From CAZQRP01 sp964596125 (GTDB lineage Bacteria; Chloroflexota; Dehalococcoidia; GIF9; UBA5629): a DNA stretch of 64,000 nt. A program made the translations under genes and the position numbers. A model generated the notes under the pieces. The model did not search any database. It was not told where the DNA came from and saw only the letters and a list, made by a program, of their open reading frames with translations. The stretch lies in the NCBI GenBank assembly GCA_964596125.1, contig CAZQRP010000010.1, positions 42,790 through 106,789 on the forward strand. The letters run 5' to 3'. Positions 1 through 8,728 of this stretch are shown in pieces. Position 1 is the first letter of the stretch; every line of letters starts with the position of its first letter.

Positions 1-831
1 AAAATTACCCAAAACATAGATGTTATGACACATCCTGATTATAGACACCAGGGAATATTCTCAAAAATAGAATCGCGCGCATTAGATGAAGCGGGAAGTA
101 ACGGAGTGACTATTACAATTGGGGTGCCGAACAAGGCTGCCTATCCGGGTCATATAAAATCTGGTTGGTTTGATGTTATACGTATGAAAGTAATGTTTAA
201 ACCGCTTAACTGGAACAACATTATTAGAACAATAATTCATAATGTTTTTTTATCAAAGTTTTGTGCAATAATAGTCAGTCTCGTAGACAACATGTTTTAT
301 TCAGCTCAACAACCACGTAAAGCGGAAAACGTAACGATAACACAAGTTTCTTCCTTTAATAATCGAATAGATGAATTTTGGAGTACTGTATCCAACCAAT
401 ATAAGATAATGGTCGTCAGAGACAGGGATTATCTAAATTGGAGATATTGTGACGTTACAGGTGCGGACTATTCTATATATATAGCCGAAAAAGCAAGAAA
501 AATTTGTGGTTACGTGGTCTTAAAGTACATTAATAAACAACAGATAAAAGTAGGCATTGTCTTTGATATTCTTGCTCAGTCAGAGGATATACTTCAATAT
601 CTCATCGCCGAGACCATCGAGCATTTTAAAAAGGAAAAAGCAGACGTAATCTACTATAGCATGATAGCAAATAAAACATACTTCAAGGCAGCCCAAAAAA
701 ATGGTTTTATATATATGCCTTTTATTAAGGGTGGGCGATTTTGCGCTTACTCTACCGACACAAACATTTCGAAAGAGTTCCTGAGAGATCCTGAGAACTG
801 GCTTGTCCAAATAGGGGATTATATGATATAG
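1..831 (+). CDS. GNAT-family acetyltransferase, 5' end outside window
   Basis: The frame is open from base 1 and reads in frame into the first internal Met (base 25), so the true start lies upstream. The segment VMTHPDYRHQGIFSKI followed by an IGVPNK motif is the acetyl-CoA-binding region of GNAT N-acyltransferases, with R/Q-x-x-G before the binding helix. A second mixed alpha/beta half follows, as in two-domain GNATs seen in polysaccharide loci. The family moves an acetyl or related acyl group from CoA to an amine. The deacetylase, methyltransferase and flippase genes just downstream suggest an amino-sugar substrate, which is inference. The substrate cannot be read from sequence. Confidence 0.75.
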   Translation, partial: KITQNIDVMTHPDYRHQGIFSKIESRALDEAGSNGVTITIGVPNKAAYPGHIKSGWFDVIRMKVMFKPLNWNNIIRTIIHNVFLSKFCAIIVSLVDNMFYSAQQPRKAENVTITQVSSFNNRIDEFWSTVSNQYKIMVVRDRDYLNWRYCDVTGADYSIYIAEKARKICGYVVLKYINKQQIKVGIVFDILAQSEDILQYLIAETIEHFKKEKADVIYYSMIANKTYFKAAQKNGFIYMPFIKGGRFCAYSTDTNISKEFLRDPENWLVQIGDYMI

Positions 832-1193
832 CAAAATCTGCTGAGCTTGAATAAGAGAAGGTATCATGCTATCACAAAGCAATTAAATTGAATTTGTACC
901 AGTTCTGATTATTAACTGAAAATACTACCAAAGCTGTAGTGGTAAAGAATAGCCTACTTGTTATAATGGCAATTTTGTTCCCCGGTCATAAAATAATTTC
1001 ATATCTGCCACAGTTATAATGGGTCAACTTGGGATCAAACATGGCTAAATATCTGGTACAACATAGACATTGAAGCGTATAATTCTTTTCTTCCAGCGAA
1101 GATGGATACGGTTTAAAAGGCAGTAATTCAATGTTGATCGCTATGAAATGACTAACGGAAAACCTTCGCACTGCTATTACAAAAGGAGTTGAC
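832..1193. other. Intergenic, no gene seen
   Basis: This 360-bp gap between the acetyltransferase and the MaoC gene holds only short reading frames that look like chance. A ribosome binding site (AGGAG, 1184-1188) sits just before the MaoC start. I see no RNA gene or strong terminator. Confidence 0.5.
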
Positions 1194-1619
1194 ATGAGAG
1201 GACTGACGATTCAAGAAATCCGGGTAGGAAACGTTACTGAGTTCTCCAAAACAATTACAGAGTCAGATGTGATGCAGTATGCTGAGATCACCGGAGATAA
1301 AAATCCAGCCCACATGGATCAAGGCTGGGCCCAACACACTCAGTTTAAGGGGCGAATCGTCCATGGTATGCTTATAGCCGGACTAATTTCCAGAGCATTG
1401 GGGATGCAACTTCCAGGTCCCGGTACTATCTACCTGTCCCAGGAGTTACGATTCATAGAGCCTGTACGCATTGGCGATACTGTAACCGTACGTGTAGAGG
1501 TAAAAGAACTGCGTGAGGATAAAAACCAGGTACAACTTCTGACAACTTGCTTGAATCAGAAGGGAATCACGGTATTGGATGGTTCAGCCTGGGTTCTCGC
1601 TCCAAAAGACCTGAGGTAG
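1194..1619 (+). CDS. MaoC-family (R)-specific enoyl-CoA hydratase
   Basis: The 141-aa protein is a single hot-dog-fold MaoC domain. The hydratase-2 motif is present around residues 32-41 (AEITGDKNPAHMD), giving the catalytic Asp and His, followed by the FKGRIVHGML segment typical of PhaJ-like enzymes. The family hydrates trans-2-enoyl-CoA to (R)-3-hydroxyacyl-CoA, or acts as a dehydratase in fatty-acid metabolism, in the cytoplasm. Length matches single-domain PhaJ/MaoC proteins. An AGGAG ribosome binding site lies 5 bases before the ATG. The gene stands alone, so its pathway cannot be inferred from neighbours. Confidence 0.85.
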   Translation: MRGLTIQEIRVGNVTEFSKTITESDVMQYAEITGDKNPAHMDQGWAQHTQFKGRIVHGMLIAGLISRALGMQLPGPGTIYLSQELRFIEPVRIGDTVTVRVEVKELREDKNQVQLLTTCLNQKGITVLDGSAWVLAPKDLR

Positions 1620-1707
1620 AAAGCTGCTATTGTTGCCGTTACAAGAGGAATGTCGCTATGATTGTCTATTCTTGCATTTTATCGATATTAATCACTCATG
1701 ATGCAAA

Positions 1708-2670
1708 TTAATTTGCTCCGCGAATTCTCTTATCGATCTCCAATAGCGTCAATATCTCCAGTACGCCTTGTTCACGTAGCGTTTGCGCATGCCTTAAAAT
1801 AGCTTCAAGAATTTGGAACTGTATTTCTGTCTTGTAGGTAAAATTTGAAGGGTGAAAATAGAGATGAAAAATTTCTCTCTTTTTTGCCGCCTGGTTTAGA
1901 CCGGTGATTCCCATCCCAGTTATGCTTTTAGGGGACACTAAACTACGTGGCCCATTTCTACTAAATAGCAACATACTGTCAGGAATATTGACCATACCAT
2001 AGTCATCTAACATTGGCATTACTGTCGGAGGTGTTATAGCAAAAATATAATTAAATAGCATTAGCAAACGTCTAAAAGAACGAGGTGGAATATCAAACCA
2101 TCTCTTAGTATGTCCTCTATAAACACGAATTCCGGCTCTTGCTAGAAGGTCGAAAAAACCAACTATATTCCTGGGAAAAACAAATGCTTCAAAAGGCAAA
2201 TCGGCAGTTTGATGAAGTTGCTTTGCTCTTTCGATGTCTGAGCGTACCGCATTCTCGTTTGTATTTTTTTCATCATATATAATATGAGCGAAGGAATGGC
2301 TACCTATTTCCTGCTTCGGTGATGCATTCCTTATCCAATCTACGATATCCAATCCATACCACAACGGGTCATAATGTTTGGGATGCTGAAAGAACCAATC
2401 TCGATCATAGCCCCTGGCAACTGGCCTGATGATTTCAGGGTGAATTATTCCATCCTCCCAATTACACTCAGTCAGTAACAAGTGGCCGACTACTGCCCAC
2501 GTCGCTGATACATTAAAATTTGTGAAATAAGCAAGAAGTCGCTGTACAATATCTCTTTCAAGTTGAATCGCAGACCTGGCGCGAGAGTGTATCAGTCTGT
2601 CCACCACCCCCCATGCAAGCTCTAAATCTATGGAGATAGTAAATACACCACAGTTAATCAAGAAAACCAC
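1708..2670 (-). CDS. Polysaccharide deacetylase (NodB homology)
   Basis: About 315-320 aa. The N-terminal FTISIDLELAWG carries the catalytic-base/metal Asp of NodB-fold deacetylases, and EIGSHSFAH carries the metal-binding His pair of motif 2. A later HLYFHPSNF segment is the usual third motif. These carbohydrate esterase 4 enzymes remove N-acetyl groups from amino sugars in surface polysaccharides. No signal peptide is evident, so it may act on cytoplasmic or lipid-linked precursors. The longest frame starts at a GTG (2670), but an AAAGGTGG ribosome binding site overlaps it. A TTG at 2661 with 5-base spacing is the better start and puts the FTISID motif close to the N terminus, as is usual in this subgroup. 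Confidence 0.85.
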   Translation of the reverse strand: MVFLINCGVFTISIDLELAWGVVDRLIHSRARSAIQLERDIVQRLLAYFTNFNVSATWAVVGHLLLTECNWEDGIIHPEIIRPVARGYDRDWFFQHPKHYDPLWYGLDIVDWIRNASPKQEIGSHSFAHIIYDEKNTNENAVRSDIERAKQLHQTADLPFEAFVFPRNIVGFFDLLARAGIRVYRGHTKRWFDIPPRSFRRLLMLFNYIFAITPPTVMPMLDDYGMVNIPDSMLLFSRNGPRSLVSPKSITGMGITGLNQAAKKREIFHLYFHPSNFTYKTEIQFQILEAILRHAQTLREQGVLEILTLLEIDKRIRGAN

Positions 2671-3502
2671 CTTTACAAATACATTTCATTATCTTAAGAC
2701 GACTATGCTCACTTTCAGCCATTTGTCACCCGTGTCTATAGATTTGCACAAACATCCCCCATTCATGACTACCGTTTCCACATAAAACCTGGTAAATATA
2801 TACATTTTGCCAATCAGTATCTATCAATCAATTTATGCTTCTATAGCACAGCTCGAATGTTAATAAAAGCACCACATTTACACAGCACGCCATCGTAGTC
2901 TTCAATGACTTCTTGGGGATCGGTGAAATAATAAACTAGTCTATGCTATTAAAGCCATCTCAAAAGTCGTAACTTGAGCATTACCACCCGCCACATCCAA
3001 ACTACTACCACTGGTTTGATATGCATATAATTCCTCATAGTCATCAACCAATTATTTCAGTATCTTTTCCTTAGTACTATGTTCAATACTCAACCTCAAG
3101 TCCTTTTTACTCTTCGCTTCATACGTTATAAGTAAAATATAACACATTTATATATATATTTGTTAATGTGTATATCGTACCAGATTATTATGCTTAACAT
3201 TTGATCATGTAATTAACAAGTTACGTAAAAAAGGCGGAAAATAGTATTAGATTGCACATGGTCCAAAATAGAGAGACCGGGGAAAATATTAAACTTAATG
3301 AAGTCGAGCATCCGTAACAATACTATGATGAATATCTCCGGACCAAACAACGTCATCAATTGACCAGAGATTCAGTTGTGATTCGATCCAACTCATGCTG
3401 TCTGGGATCCAATGATTGGGAAAGAAGAGCTCCTTGATTTTAACAGGTTTAATACGTTATCCTAATAAAAATTTCAAGTAAAGCGAAAAGGATGGAGTAA
3501 TC
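2671..3502. other. Gene-poor spacer with decayed coding traces
   Basis: No intact gene is visible in these 830 bases. On the minus strand, 2941-3051 reads as 36 codons of protein-like sequence (starting LVDDYEELYAY) and continues upstream past an in-frame stop. On the plus strand, around 3328-3440, there is another short protein-like stretch. Together with the deacetylase tail at 3503 this suggests a region where genes have been lost. I cannot name the original genes except that tail. Confidence 0.45.
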
Positions 3503-3673
3503 ATGTTCTCAGCACATCCTGTGCTTCTGTATCACCATTCCAACCACCGGGTAAAAGGTAAACAATTAAGTGTTTTCTTTGAATTTGTGGATTATATCAA
3601 GCGTGATACGAATATAACCGTAATCAACCAGTACCAGTTGCTTGAGATGGTTGAGAAATCGAGGCATAAATGA
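3503..3673 (+). pseudogene. C-terminal remnant of a polysaccharide deacetylase
   Basis: A 56-codon frame begins with ATG after an AAGGATGG ribosome-binding-like stretch, and its stop overlaps the ATG of the next gene (ATGA). Its start FSAHPVLLYHH and the following KGKQLSVFFEFVDYIK resemble the C-terminal part of polysaccharide deacetylases (the HP motif followed by a helix that sets the response length). The catalytic N-terminal domain is absent and an in-frame stop lies just upstream at 3479. The likely origin is a truncated deacetylase. A short functional peptide coupled to the methyltransferase gene is the alternative. Confidence 0.5.
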
Positions 3674-4335
3674 GAAAAAAGAACAACCTGCTATTCGACG
3701 AAGATAAAGGCGAGTGGTATCAAAAGGACTGGGACACCTACTACCCAGCTATTATCAGTTTCGTTCCACCGGACTCGCATGTCCTTGACGTGGGATGTGG
3801 CAGAGGAGGACTATTAACCTACCTGAGAGATGAAAAAAACTGTACTGTAAAAGGGCTTGACCTGTCAGATGATGCGGTCAGAGTTTGCAGAGATAAAGGG
3901 ATTGACGCTTCTAAATGTGATATAGAGGAAGATACGGTACAGGGCATGTATGACGTGGTCATACTTTCGTCAACGCTGGAAAGCCTGATCGATCCTGTAT
4001 CTGCTCTCAATAAACTTCAGGACAGTTTGAATGAAGGTGGGTGCATTATTATCGGAGTGCCGAACTTTTCGTACCTGATTGCCAGACTTCTCTATCTTAA
4101 AGGGAAGAACGTGAAGTATTTTGGAAACAGTAAAGAAGATAAGAAACTGGGAATTTGGGGGGGCGATGATATTCAGTTTTTTAATAAAGCCACACTCTCC
4201 CATTTGCTGGAACTATGCGGCTATCGGCCGGTAGAGTGGAGTTACGTAAAATCATCAAGGCTATTCGGACTGAATAGAATCAATCACGCGTTATTCTCTC
4301 CGTTCATCGTGGTCAAAGCCTTGAAAGCTCTCTAA
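3670..4335 (+). CDS. MetW-like class I SAM methyltransferase
   Basis: 221 aa. Motif I VLDVGCGRGGLLTYL (about residues 39-53) binds S-adenosylmethionine, with an acidic loop (GLDLSDDAV) after strand beta2 and the DVVILSSTLESL motif-III region. The IIIGVPNFSYLIARL segment is typical of MetW and related methyltransferases found in O-antigen and glycan clusters. It overlaps the upstream 56-codon frame by 4 bases, suggesting translational coupling. The context of deacetylase, acetyltransferase and flippase genes suggests modification of a surface glycan or its carrier lipid. A methionine-biosynthesis role is less likely because no metX is nearby. Confidence 0.8.
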   Translation: MRKKNNLLFDEDKGEWYQKDWDTYYPAIISFVPPDSHVLDVGCGRGGLLTYLRDEKNCTVKGLDLSDDAVRVCRDKGIDASKCDIEEDTVQGMYDVVILSSTLESLIDPVSALNKLQDSLNEGGCIIIGVPNFSYLIARLLYLKGKNVKYFGNSKEDKKLGIWGGDDIQFFNKATLSHLLELCGYRPVEWSYVKSSRLFGLNRINHALFSPFIVVKALKAL

Positions 4336-4459
4336 GGTTTAAATACAAGCGTACACTGGAAAACACCGGTTTCCTGATTCTTCAGACTGACATTCACCGC
4401 TCGCGATATCTGCATGATTCTCTATGACTTTTGCAGCCTGCCATTATGCCGTTTGCAAG

Positions 4460-5938
4460 TTACTCATCCCCGGTATCACTGTCAAATGTATTAAGACGTC
4501 GCCATTTCCCACTTCCGATTAGTCGTAGTGCTGCTTTCATCAAGTTTATATCCTCGGATGAGAACCCCTTTATCACGAAAAAGACTGCAAAATACAGGAC
4601 TGCCGCCGAAATAATCACTACAGCTAAATTTGACCAGGTGCAAAAGTGGACAAAAACGGCCATAACCAGACAGGCAATCGCAGGTTTGACTATGACTTTA
4701 TGAAGAGGCAATAAATACAGATATTTGGAAACCAGATAGAAATAAGCACCCAAAAGTATCGTTTCAGTTATTATAGTAGCGACGGCTGCACCGATATAAC
4801 TGAACGACGGAATTAAAATCGCATTGAATATAACATTACATACGGCACAACTACCAGCAACAATTGCCATCTGATTTTGCCTGTCCATGGAGATAAGTAT
4901 ATTGGCTAAAATTCTATATATAAAGAAGAGCAAAACTTCCCAGGACAGGATTTGAAGCGCGAGCACGGAATTAGTAAATCCTGTCCCGTAAAATACGGTG
5001 ATAATTCTGTCCGCAGAAACACTGGCGCCGACAGCTATCGGCAGGCCAAGAATTAATAAATATTTTGCTGATTTCTCATAGGCAACTTTTAAAGAGTCCC
5101 TGGATGAGACAAAAAGCTGAGCAGCCAACGGAAAAACAGCTATGGCAAAGATATTAGGGATCGGTTGTAAGGCCAGAATTAAATTGTAAGCTGCATTATA
5201 CCAGCCTACCACAGCATCACCCTTCATTGCCGAAAGCATGAGTATGTCTATTCTGGTATATATTATGGCTGCTAAAGGAAGGAAGGTTAAAGGAAGAGCG
5301 ATTTTTATCGCCTTTTTCCAGAAATCAATGTCGATCTCGAGTTTCAGCCTGGTAAAGCGCCGGTCACATATGAAAAAACTTAATACAAGGTCAACAACAC
5401 TCCCGATTACAAAAACACAGGCTATCATAGTGAAGCCATACCCCATAAATATGGCACTCACGCTCAGCGATACAATCACAAACTGGCGGACCACTATTAT
5501 TATGGCCTGATGCTCCATTCTCTCAAACGCGAGGAAGACCATCTTGAACGTATCAGCAAATATGATAAAGACAGTATAAACTCCAAAAATAAGAACGGCA
5601 GTCGTAGTGGCCAACGGATAATCCATTAAGATAATGATAAGTGCTATCAATGCAATTATCATAACGGACATTATGGCTTTCATAATAACAATGTTACCCA
5701 GGTACTTGGTGGCCACGGATTTATCTCGGGCAACATCTCTCACAATCAGTGAATTAAGGCCGGCAGGAATGACAGCAAAAAGCGAAGTAAAGGCGAGAGC
5801 AAATGAGTACCTGCCGAAACTGACATCACCCAATTTGCGGGCAATGAGGATAGTCAGAACTAAAGTCAATAAAGCAGCAATGATATGAGCGGCATACAGG
5901 ACTGCAGTATTTTTAACGATAAGCAGGGCTGCTTTCAT
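4460..5938 (-). CDS. Polysaccharide flippase (Wzx-like, MATE/MVF fold)
   Basis: 492 aa with about 12-14 hydrophobic helices along its whole length. The N-terminal helix pair containing ARKLGDVSFGRYSFALAF is characteristic of the polysaccharide-biosynthesis transporter (PST) family. These proteins flip undecaprenyl- or polyprenyl-linked oligosaccharides across the cytoplasmic membrane for polymer assembly or protein glycosylation. The start ATG has an AAGG ribosome binding site 5 bases upstream. It is convergent with the methyltransferase gene and lies in the same window as the oligosaccharyltransferase at 9.6-12.8 kb, which would use lipid-linked glycans of this kind. The specific substrate is unknown. 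Confidence 0.85.
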   Translation of the reverse strand: MKAALLIVKNTAVLYAAHIIAALLTLVLTILIARKLGDVSFGRYSFALAFTSLFAVIPAGLNSLIVRDVARDKSVATKYLGNIVIMKAIMSVMIIALIALIIILMDYPLATTTAVLIFGVYTVFIIFADTFKMVFLAFERMEHQAIIIVVRQFVIVSLSVSAIFMGYGFTMIACVFVIGSVVDLVLSFFICDRRFTRLKLEIDIDFWKKAIKIALPLTFLPLAAIIYTRIDILMLSAMKGDAVVGWYNAAYNLILALQPIPNIFAIAVFPLAAQLFVSSRDSLKVAYEKSAKYLLILGLPIAVGASVSADRIITVFYGTGFTNSVLALQILSWEVLLFFIYRILANILISMDRQNQMAIVAGSCAVCNVIFNAILIPSFSYIGAAVATIITETILLGAYFYLVSKYLYLLPLHKVIVKPAIACLVMAVFVHFCTWSNLAVVIISAAVLYFAVFFVIKGFSSEDINLMKAALRLIGSGKWRRLNTFDSDTGDE

Positions 5939-6237
5939 AATAACCTTATTAAAACCGTCAGCATACTTCTAATAATTAAAATTTAGTCCCAGCATTTTCT
6001 GACAATCAAGCCAGCCCGTTAATATTTTTAACCGAGAATTACCTCTATACAATCATGCCTCAAAATTTGCCGGGCACAACAACGATATATTATAAGCCAA
6101 CATGCAGCTAAGGTAAACCGTCTACACTATCTAAAATGAAATATAATTAGCCACTGTCTCTTCCATGGTTGAAACCTTGTAGTAATGAGACGTAATTCAT
6201 ACGGTACTACTTCATGCGATCTATGACAAAAGTGCTA
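5939..6237. other. Intergenic spacer upstream of the sulfate operon
   Basis: About 300 AT-rich bases between the divergent flippase and the sulfate-activation operon. A 15-base direct repeat (AATGAAATATAATTA) occurs at 6135-6149 and again at 6254-6268, the second copy spanning the -10 box of the promoter below. The repeat could be a duplicated promoter element or a regulator site. No gene is seen. Confidence 0.5.
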
Positions 6238-6266
6238 TTGACATATAATCTTTAATGAAATATAAT
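6238..6266 (+). promoter_or_regulatory. Sigma-70-type promoter of the sulfate-activation operon
   Basis: TTGACA (6238-6243) and TATAAT (6261-6266) are separated by exactly 17 bases, a perfect match to the housekeeping consensus. The operon's first start codon is 50 bases beyond the -10 box with an AGGAGG ribosome binding site. The -10 box sits inside one copy of a 15-base direct repeat, a plausible site for the ribbon-helix-helix protein encoded next. Confidence 0.8.
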
Positions 6267-6316
6267 TACAAACTATACACTTTTTTTGACTAAGCAAAAT
6301 TTCCAGGAGGTAAACG

Positions 6317-6541
6317 ATGAGTGAGGAGGAGAAAAAATTTACCACAGTCTCTATACCAACACCACTATTCAAGAAAGTTGAGGAGCGAATCAAGGGCACA
6401 GGCTTTACCTCCGTGTCAAGCTATGTTGCCTATGTATTGAGAGAAGTTATCAGTGAAGAAGAGGACGAACTGGAGCCTTTCAGCAAGGAAGATGAAGAGA
6501 GGGTTAAAGACAGGCTGCGGGCACTAGGATATTTAGATTAA
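6317..6541 (+). CDS. Small ribbon-helix-helix (CopG-like) protein with LGY tail
   Basis: 74 aa. The N-terminal FTTVSIPTPLFKKVEERI is a beta strand plus helix, followed by SVSSYVAYVLREVI. This is the ribbon-helix-helix pattern in which the strand contacts DNA as a dimer. An acidic linker (SEEEDELEPFSKEDEERV) leads to the C-terminal KDRLRALGYLD, which is also nearly the ending of the next gene product (QKLRALGYM). As the first gene after a strong promoter it may autoregulate the operon. The tail and acidic linker could instead mediate contact with partner proteins. The start has an AGGAGG site 6 bases upstream. DNA binding is inferred from the fold pattern only. Confidence 0.7.
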   Translation: MSEEEKKFTTVSIPTPLFKKVEERIKGTGFTSVSSYVAYVLREVISEEEDELEPFSKEDEERVKDRLRALGYLD

Positions 6542-6565
6542 ATACTAAATAAAGGGGTAACACAA

Positions 6566-7366
6566 TTGCTGGAATTAAAAGACCTGGAAAATAAAAGTCT
6601 ATATATACTCAGAGAAGCATATGCTGAGTTCAAGAAGCCGGCTGTCCTGTGGAGCACAGGAAAGGACAGCACGGTTACTCTCTGGCTGTGCAGAAAAGCC
6701 TTCTTCGGAAAAATCCCATTCCCGGTAATCCACATCGACACTACCTATAAATTTAAACAGATGTATACATTCAGAGACAATCTAGCCAGGGAATTGGGAA
6801 TGGACCTGATAGTAGCCAGGAATGAAGACGCAATCGATAAGAAGGTAGGCCCTGCTGATGGGCATTTTGAATGCTGCACCCGACTTAAAACAGAGGCATT
6901 AATGAAATGCCTGAATGAATACGGCTTTGATGCTTTGATTCTATCAATACGAAGGGATGAGCACGGGATACGTGCGAAGGAGAGATATTTCTCGCCACGT
7001 GATAGTGAGTTCAAATGGAACTATAAAGACCAACCTCTCGAGATGTGGGACCAGTACCAGAGTATAACCGAGGATAAGACCCATACCAGAGTACATCCTA
7101 TTCTCCACTGGAGAGAGTTAGACGTCTGGGAATACGTCAAACAGGAGAATATACCGGTGAACCAGATGTACTTCGCCAAAGAAGGCCAAAGGTATCGGAG
7201 CCTGGGATGTGAGCCGTGCACTGCCACAATCAGTTCACATGCCTCGACCATAGAAGAAGTAGTGGAGGAATTAAAAGAGACAAAGATAGCGGAGAGGTCT
7301 GGCAGGGCACAGGATAAAGAAAAATCCTTTACCATGCAGAAATTACGGGCTCTTGGATACATGTAG
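6566..7366 (+). CDS. cysD: Sulfate adenylyltransferase subunit 2 (short form)
   Basis: 266 aa, PAPS-reductase/ATP-pyrophosphatase fold. The PP-loop is WSTGKDSTVTLW (about residues 29-40). HIDTTYKFKQMYTFRD, RRDEHGIRAKER, RSLGCEPCT and ERSGRAQDKE match CysD family motifs in order, which separates it from true PAPS reductases. CysD transfers adenylyl from ATP to sulfate, giving adenosine 5'-phosphosulfate, driven by the GTPase CysN encoded next. It is about 35 residues shorter than enteric CysD, mostly through a missing insert before the RSLGC motif. Translation starts at a TTG (6566) after an AGGGG site. It ends in LRALGYM, close to the tail of the preceding small protein. Confidence 0.88.
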   Translation: MLELKDLENKSLYILREAYAEFKKPAVLWSTGKDSTVTLWLCRKAFFGKIPFPVIHIDTTYKFKQMYTFRDNLARELGMDLIVARNEDAIDKKVGPADGHFECCTRLKTEALMKCLNEYGFDALILSIRRDEHGIRAKERYFSPRDSEFKWNYKDQPLEMWDQYQSITEDKTHTRVHPILHWRELDVWEYVKQENIPVNQMYFAKEGQRYRSLGCEPCTATISSHASTIEEVVEELKETKIAERSGRAQDKEKSFTMQKLRALGYM

Positions 7367-7522
7367 GTTAGATAGTAAAGCAAAAATCAAATGATGTGAC
7401 TGAAAAGGCTGGCATTTTTATTTTGAATTTTCTCAACTCTGAACAGTTTAAAAAGCATCATTACCTTTTTTCTTATGATGTCAATCTTTTCATTTCAAAA
7501 CTTCAATTTCTAGGGGCATAAA

Positions 7523-8728
7523 ATGAATGTAAACGTTGTCATTATCGGACATGTCGATCACGGTAAATCGACGTTAGTGGGCAGACTGCTCTATGACTCT
7601 GACAGTATCACAGAGGGACGAGTGGCTGAGATACAGAGATTAGCCGAGGAATTTAAGAAAAGGTTTGAATTCGCCTATTTTATCGATTCATTCGATGATG
7701 AATTGAAGGAAGAAAGGACCATCGATACTACCGGAGTCATGTTCAAAGGCAAACATCTCTATACCGTTACTGATGTACCCGGTCATAAAGAATTCATTAA
7801 AAATATGCTGACCGGTGCGTCTCATGCCGACATTGCGGTCCTTGTTGTAGCCGCCGAGGAAGGTATCAAAGAACAAACCGGCAGACATGCTTTTTTGATA
7901 CATATGCTGGGAATAAAGCAACTCTTTGTTGTGGTAAACAAGATGGATGCAGTTGATTACAGTGAAAAGGTTTTCCAGCATATTAAGAACGAGGTTACTC
8001 AACTTTTGGGCTCACTCGGGTATCACAATGTGGACTTTATTCCCGGATCAGCAATGGAAGGCGACAATATTTATAAAAGATCGCAGCGAATGCCCTGGTA
8101 TCATGGCCCCACATTAATAGAAGTACTGGATGACGTAACAATCCGCAAGGAAATCAAGCCGCTTAGATTTGTCGTTCAGGATAGTTACACAGTTGACTCT
8201 GAGAAAGTCTTCGTGGGAAGGGTTGAATCAGGAACATTACAAAAGGGTGATAAGGTGGTTTTCCAGCCTTCCGGAGTAAAGGGTAAAATCGAAAAGATAA
8301 AGATATTCCAGGGCGAGTTGGAAAAAGCGGATGCAGGAGATAGCATCGGGATCGTCACCGATTGCATGCCGGAACGTGGAGACGTCTGCGGTCTATTAAG
8401 AACTCCCCCAGCAGCCACAACAGAATTCATTGGCGAAGCTGTTTTACTGGACAATAGTCTGAAGACGGGAGAGGTTGTTGAACTGCGCTGCGGTACTAAA
8501 AGAGTAAAATGCACCATAAAAAAAATACGAGAAAAATTGAACTCGGAGACCGGGGAAGTAATCGACCAGCATCCCGCATATATAAACGAGCACGAGGCAG
8601 CTACTATAATCTTTGCCAGCGATCCTCTGGTAGTGGAAAAATTCTCTGATATACCTGAGTTGGGCAGGTTTGTCCTGGTACGTGATAAAAACATCGCCGC
8701 AGGTATAGTTCTGGAAGCACAAGCATGA
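7523..8728 (+). CDS. cysN: Sulfate adenylyltransferase GTPase subunit
   Basis: 401 aa, EF-Tu-like GTPase. G1 is GHVDHGKST (residues 9-17), the switch region ERTIDTTG precedes G3 DVPGHKEF, and G4 is NKMD. Two beta-barrel domains follow. It differs from EF-Tu/EF-1A in the IDSFDDELKEERT segment typical of CysN. It couples GTP hydrolysis to APS synthesis by CysD. It is shorter than enteric CysN (about 475 aa) and has no fused CysC kinase domain, so PAPS formation would need a kinase encoded elsewhere. A 156-base gap with no clear terminator separates it from cysD. Its end overlaps the next gene by 4 bases. Confidence 0.88.
   Translation: MNVNVVIIGHVDHGKSTLVGRLLYDSDSITEGRVAEIQRLAEEFKKRFEFAYFIDSFDDELKEERTIDTTGVMFKGKHLYTVTDVPGHKEFIKNMLTGASHADIAVLVVAAEEGIKEQTGRHAFLIHMLGIKQLFVVVNKMDAVDYSEKVFQHIKNEVTQLLGSLGYHNVDFIPGSAMEGDNIYKRSQRMPWYHGPTLIEVLDDVTIRKEIKPLRFVVQDSYTVDSEKVFVGRVESGTLQKGDKVVFQPSGVKGKIEKIKIFQGELEKADAGDSIGIVTDCMPERGDVCGLLRTPPAATTEFIGEAVLLDNSLKTGEVVELRCGTKRVKCTIKKIREKLNSETGEVIDQHPAYINEHEAATIIFASDPLVVEKFSDIPELGRFVLVRDKNIAAGIVLEAQA

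Noticed and set aside
986..1195. 69-codon minus-strand frame before the MaoC gene
   Set aside because: No ribosome binding site, no motif, and it overlaps the MaoC start.
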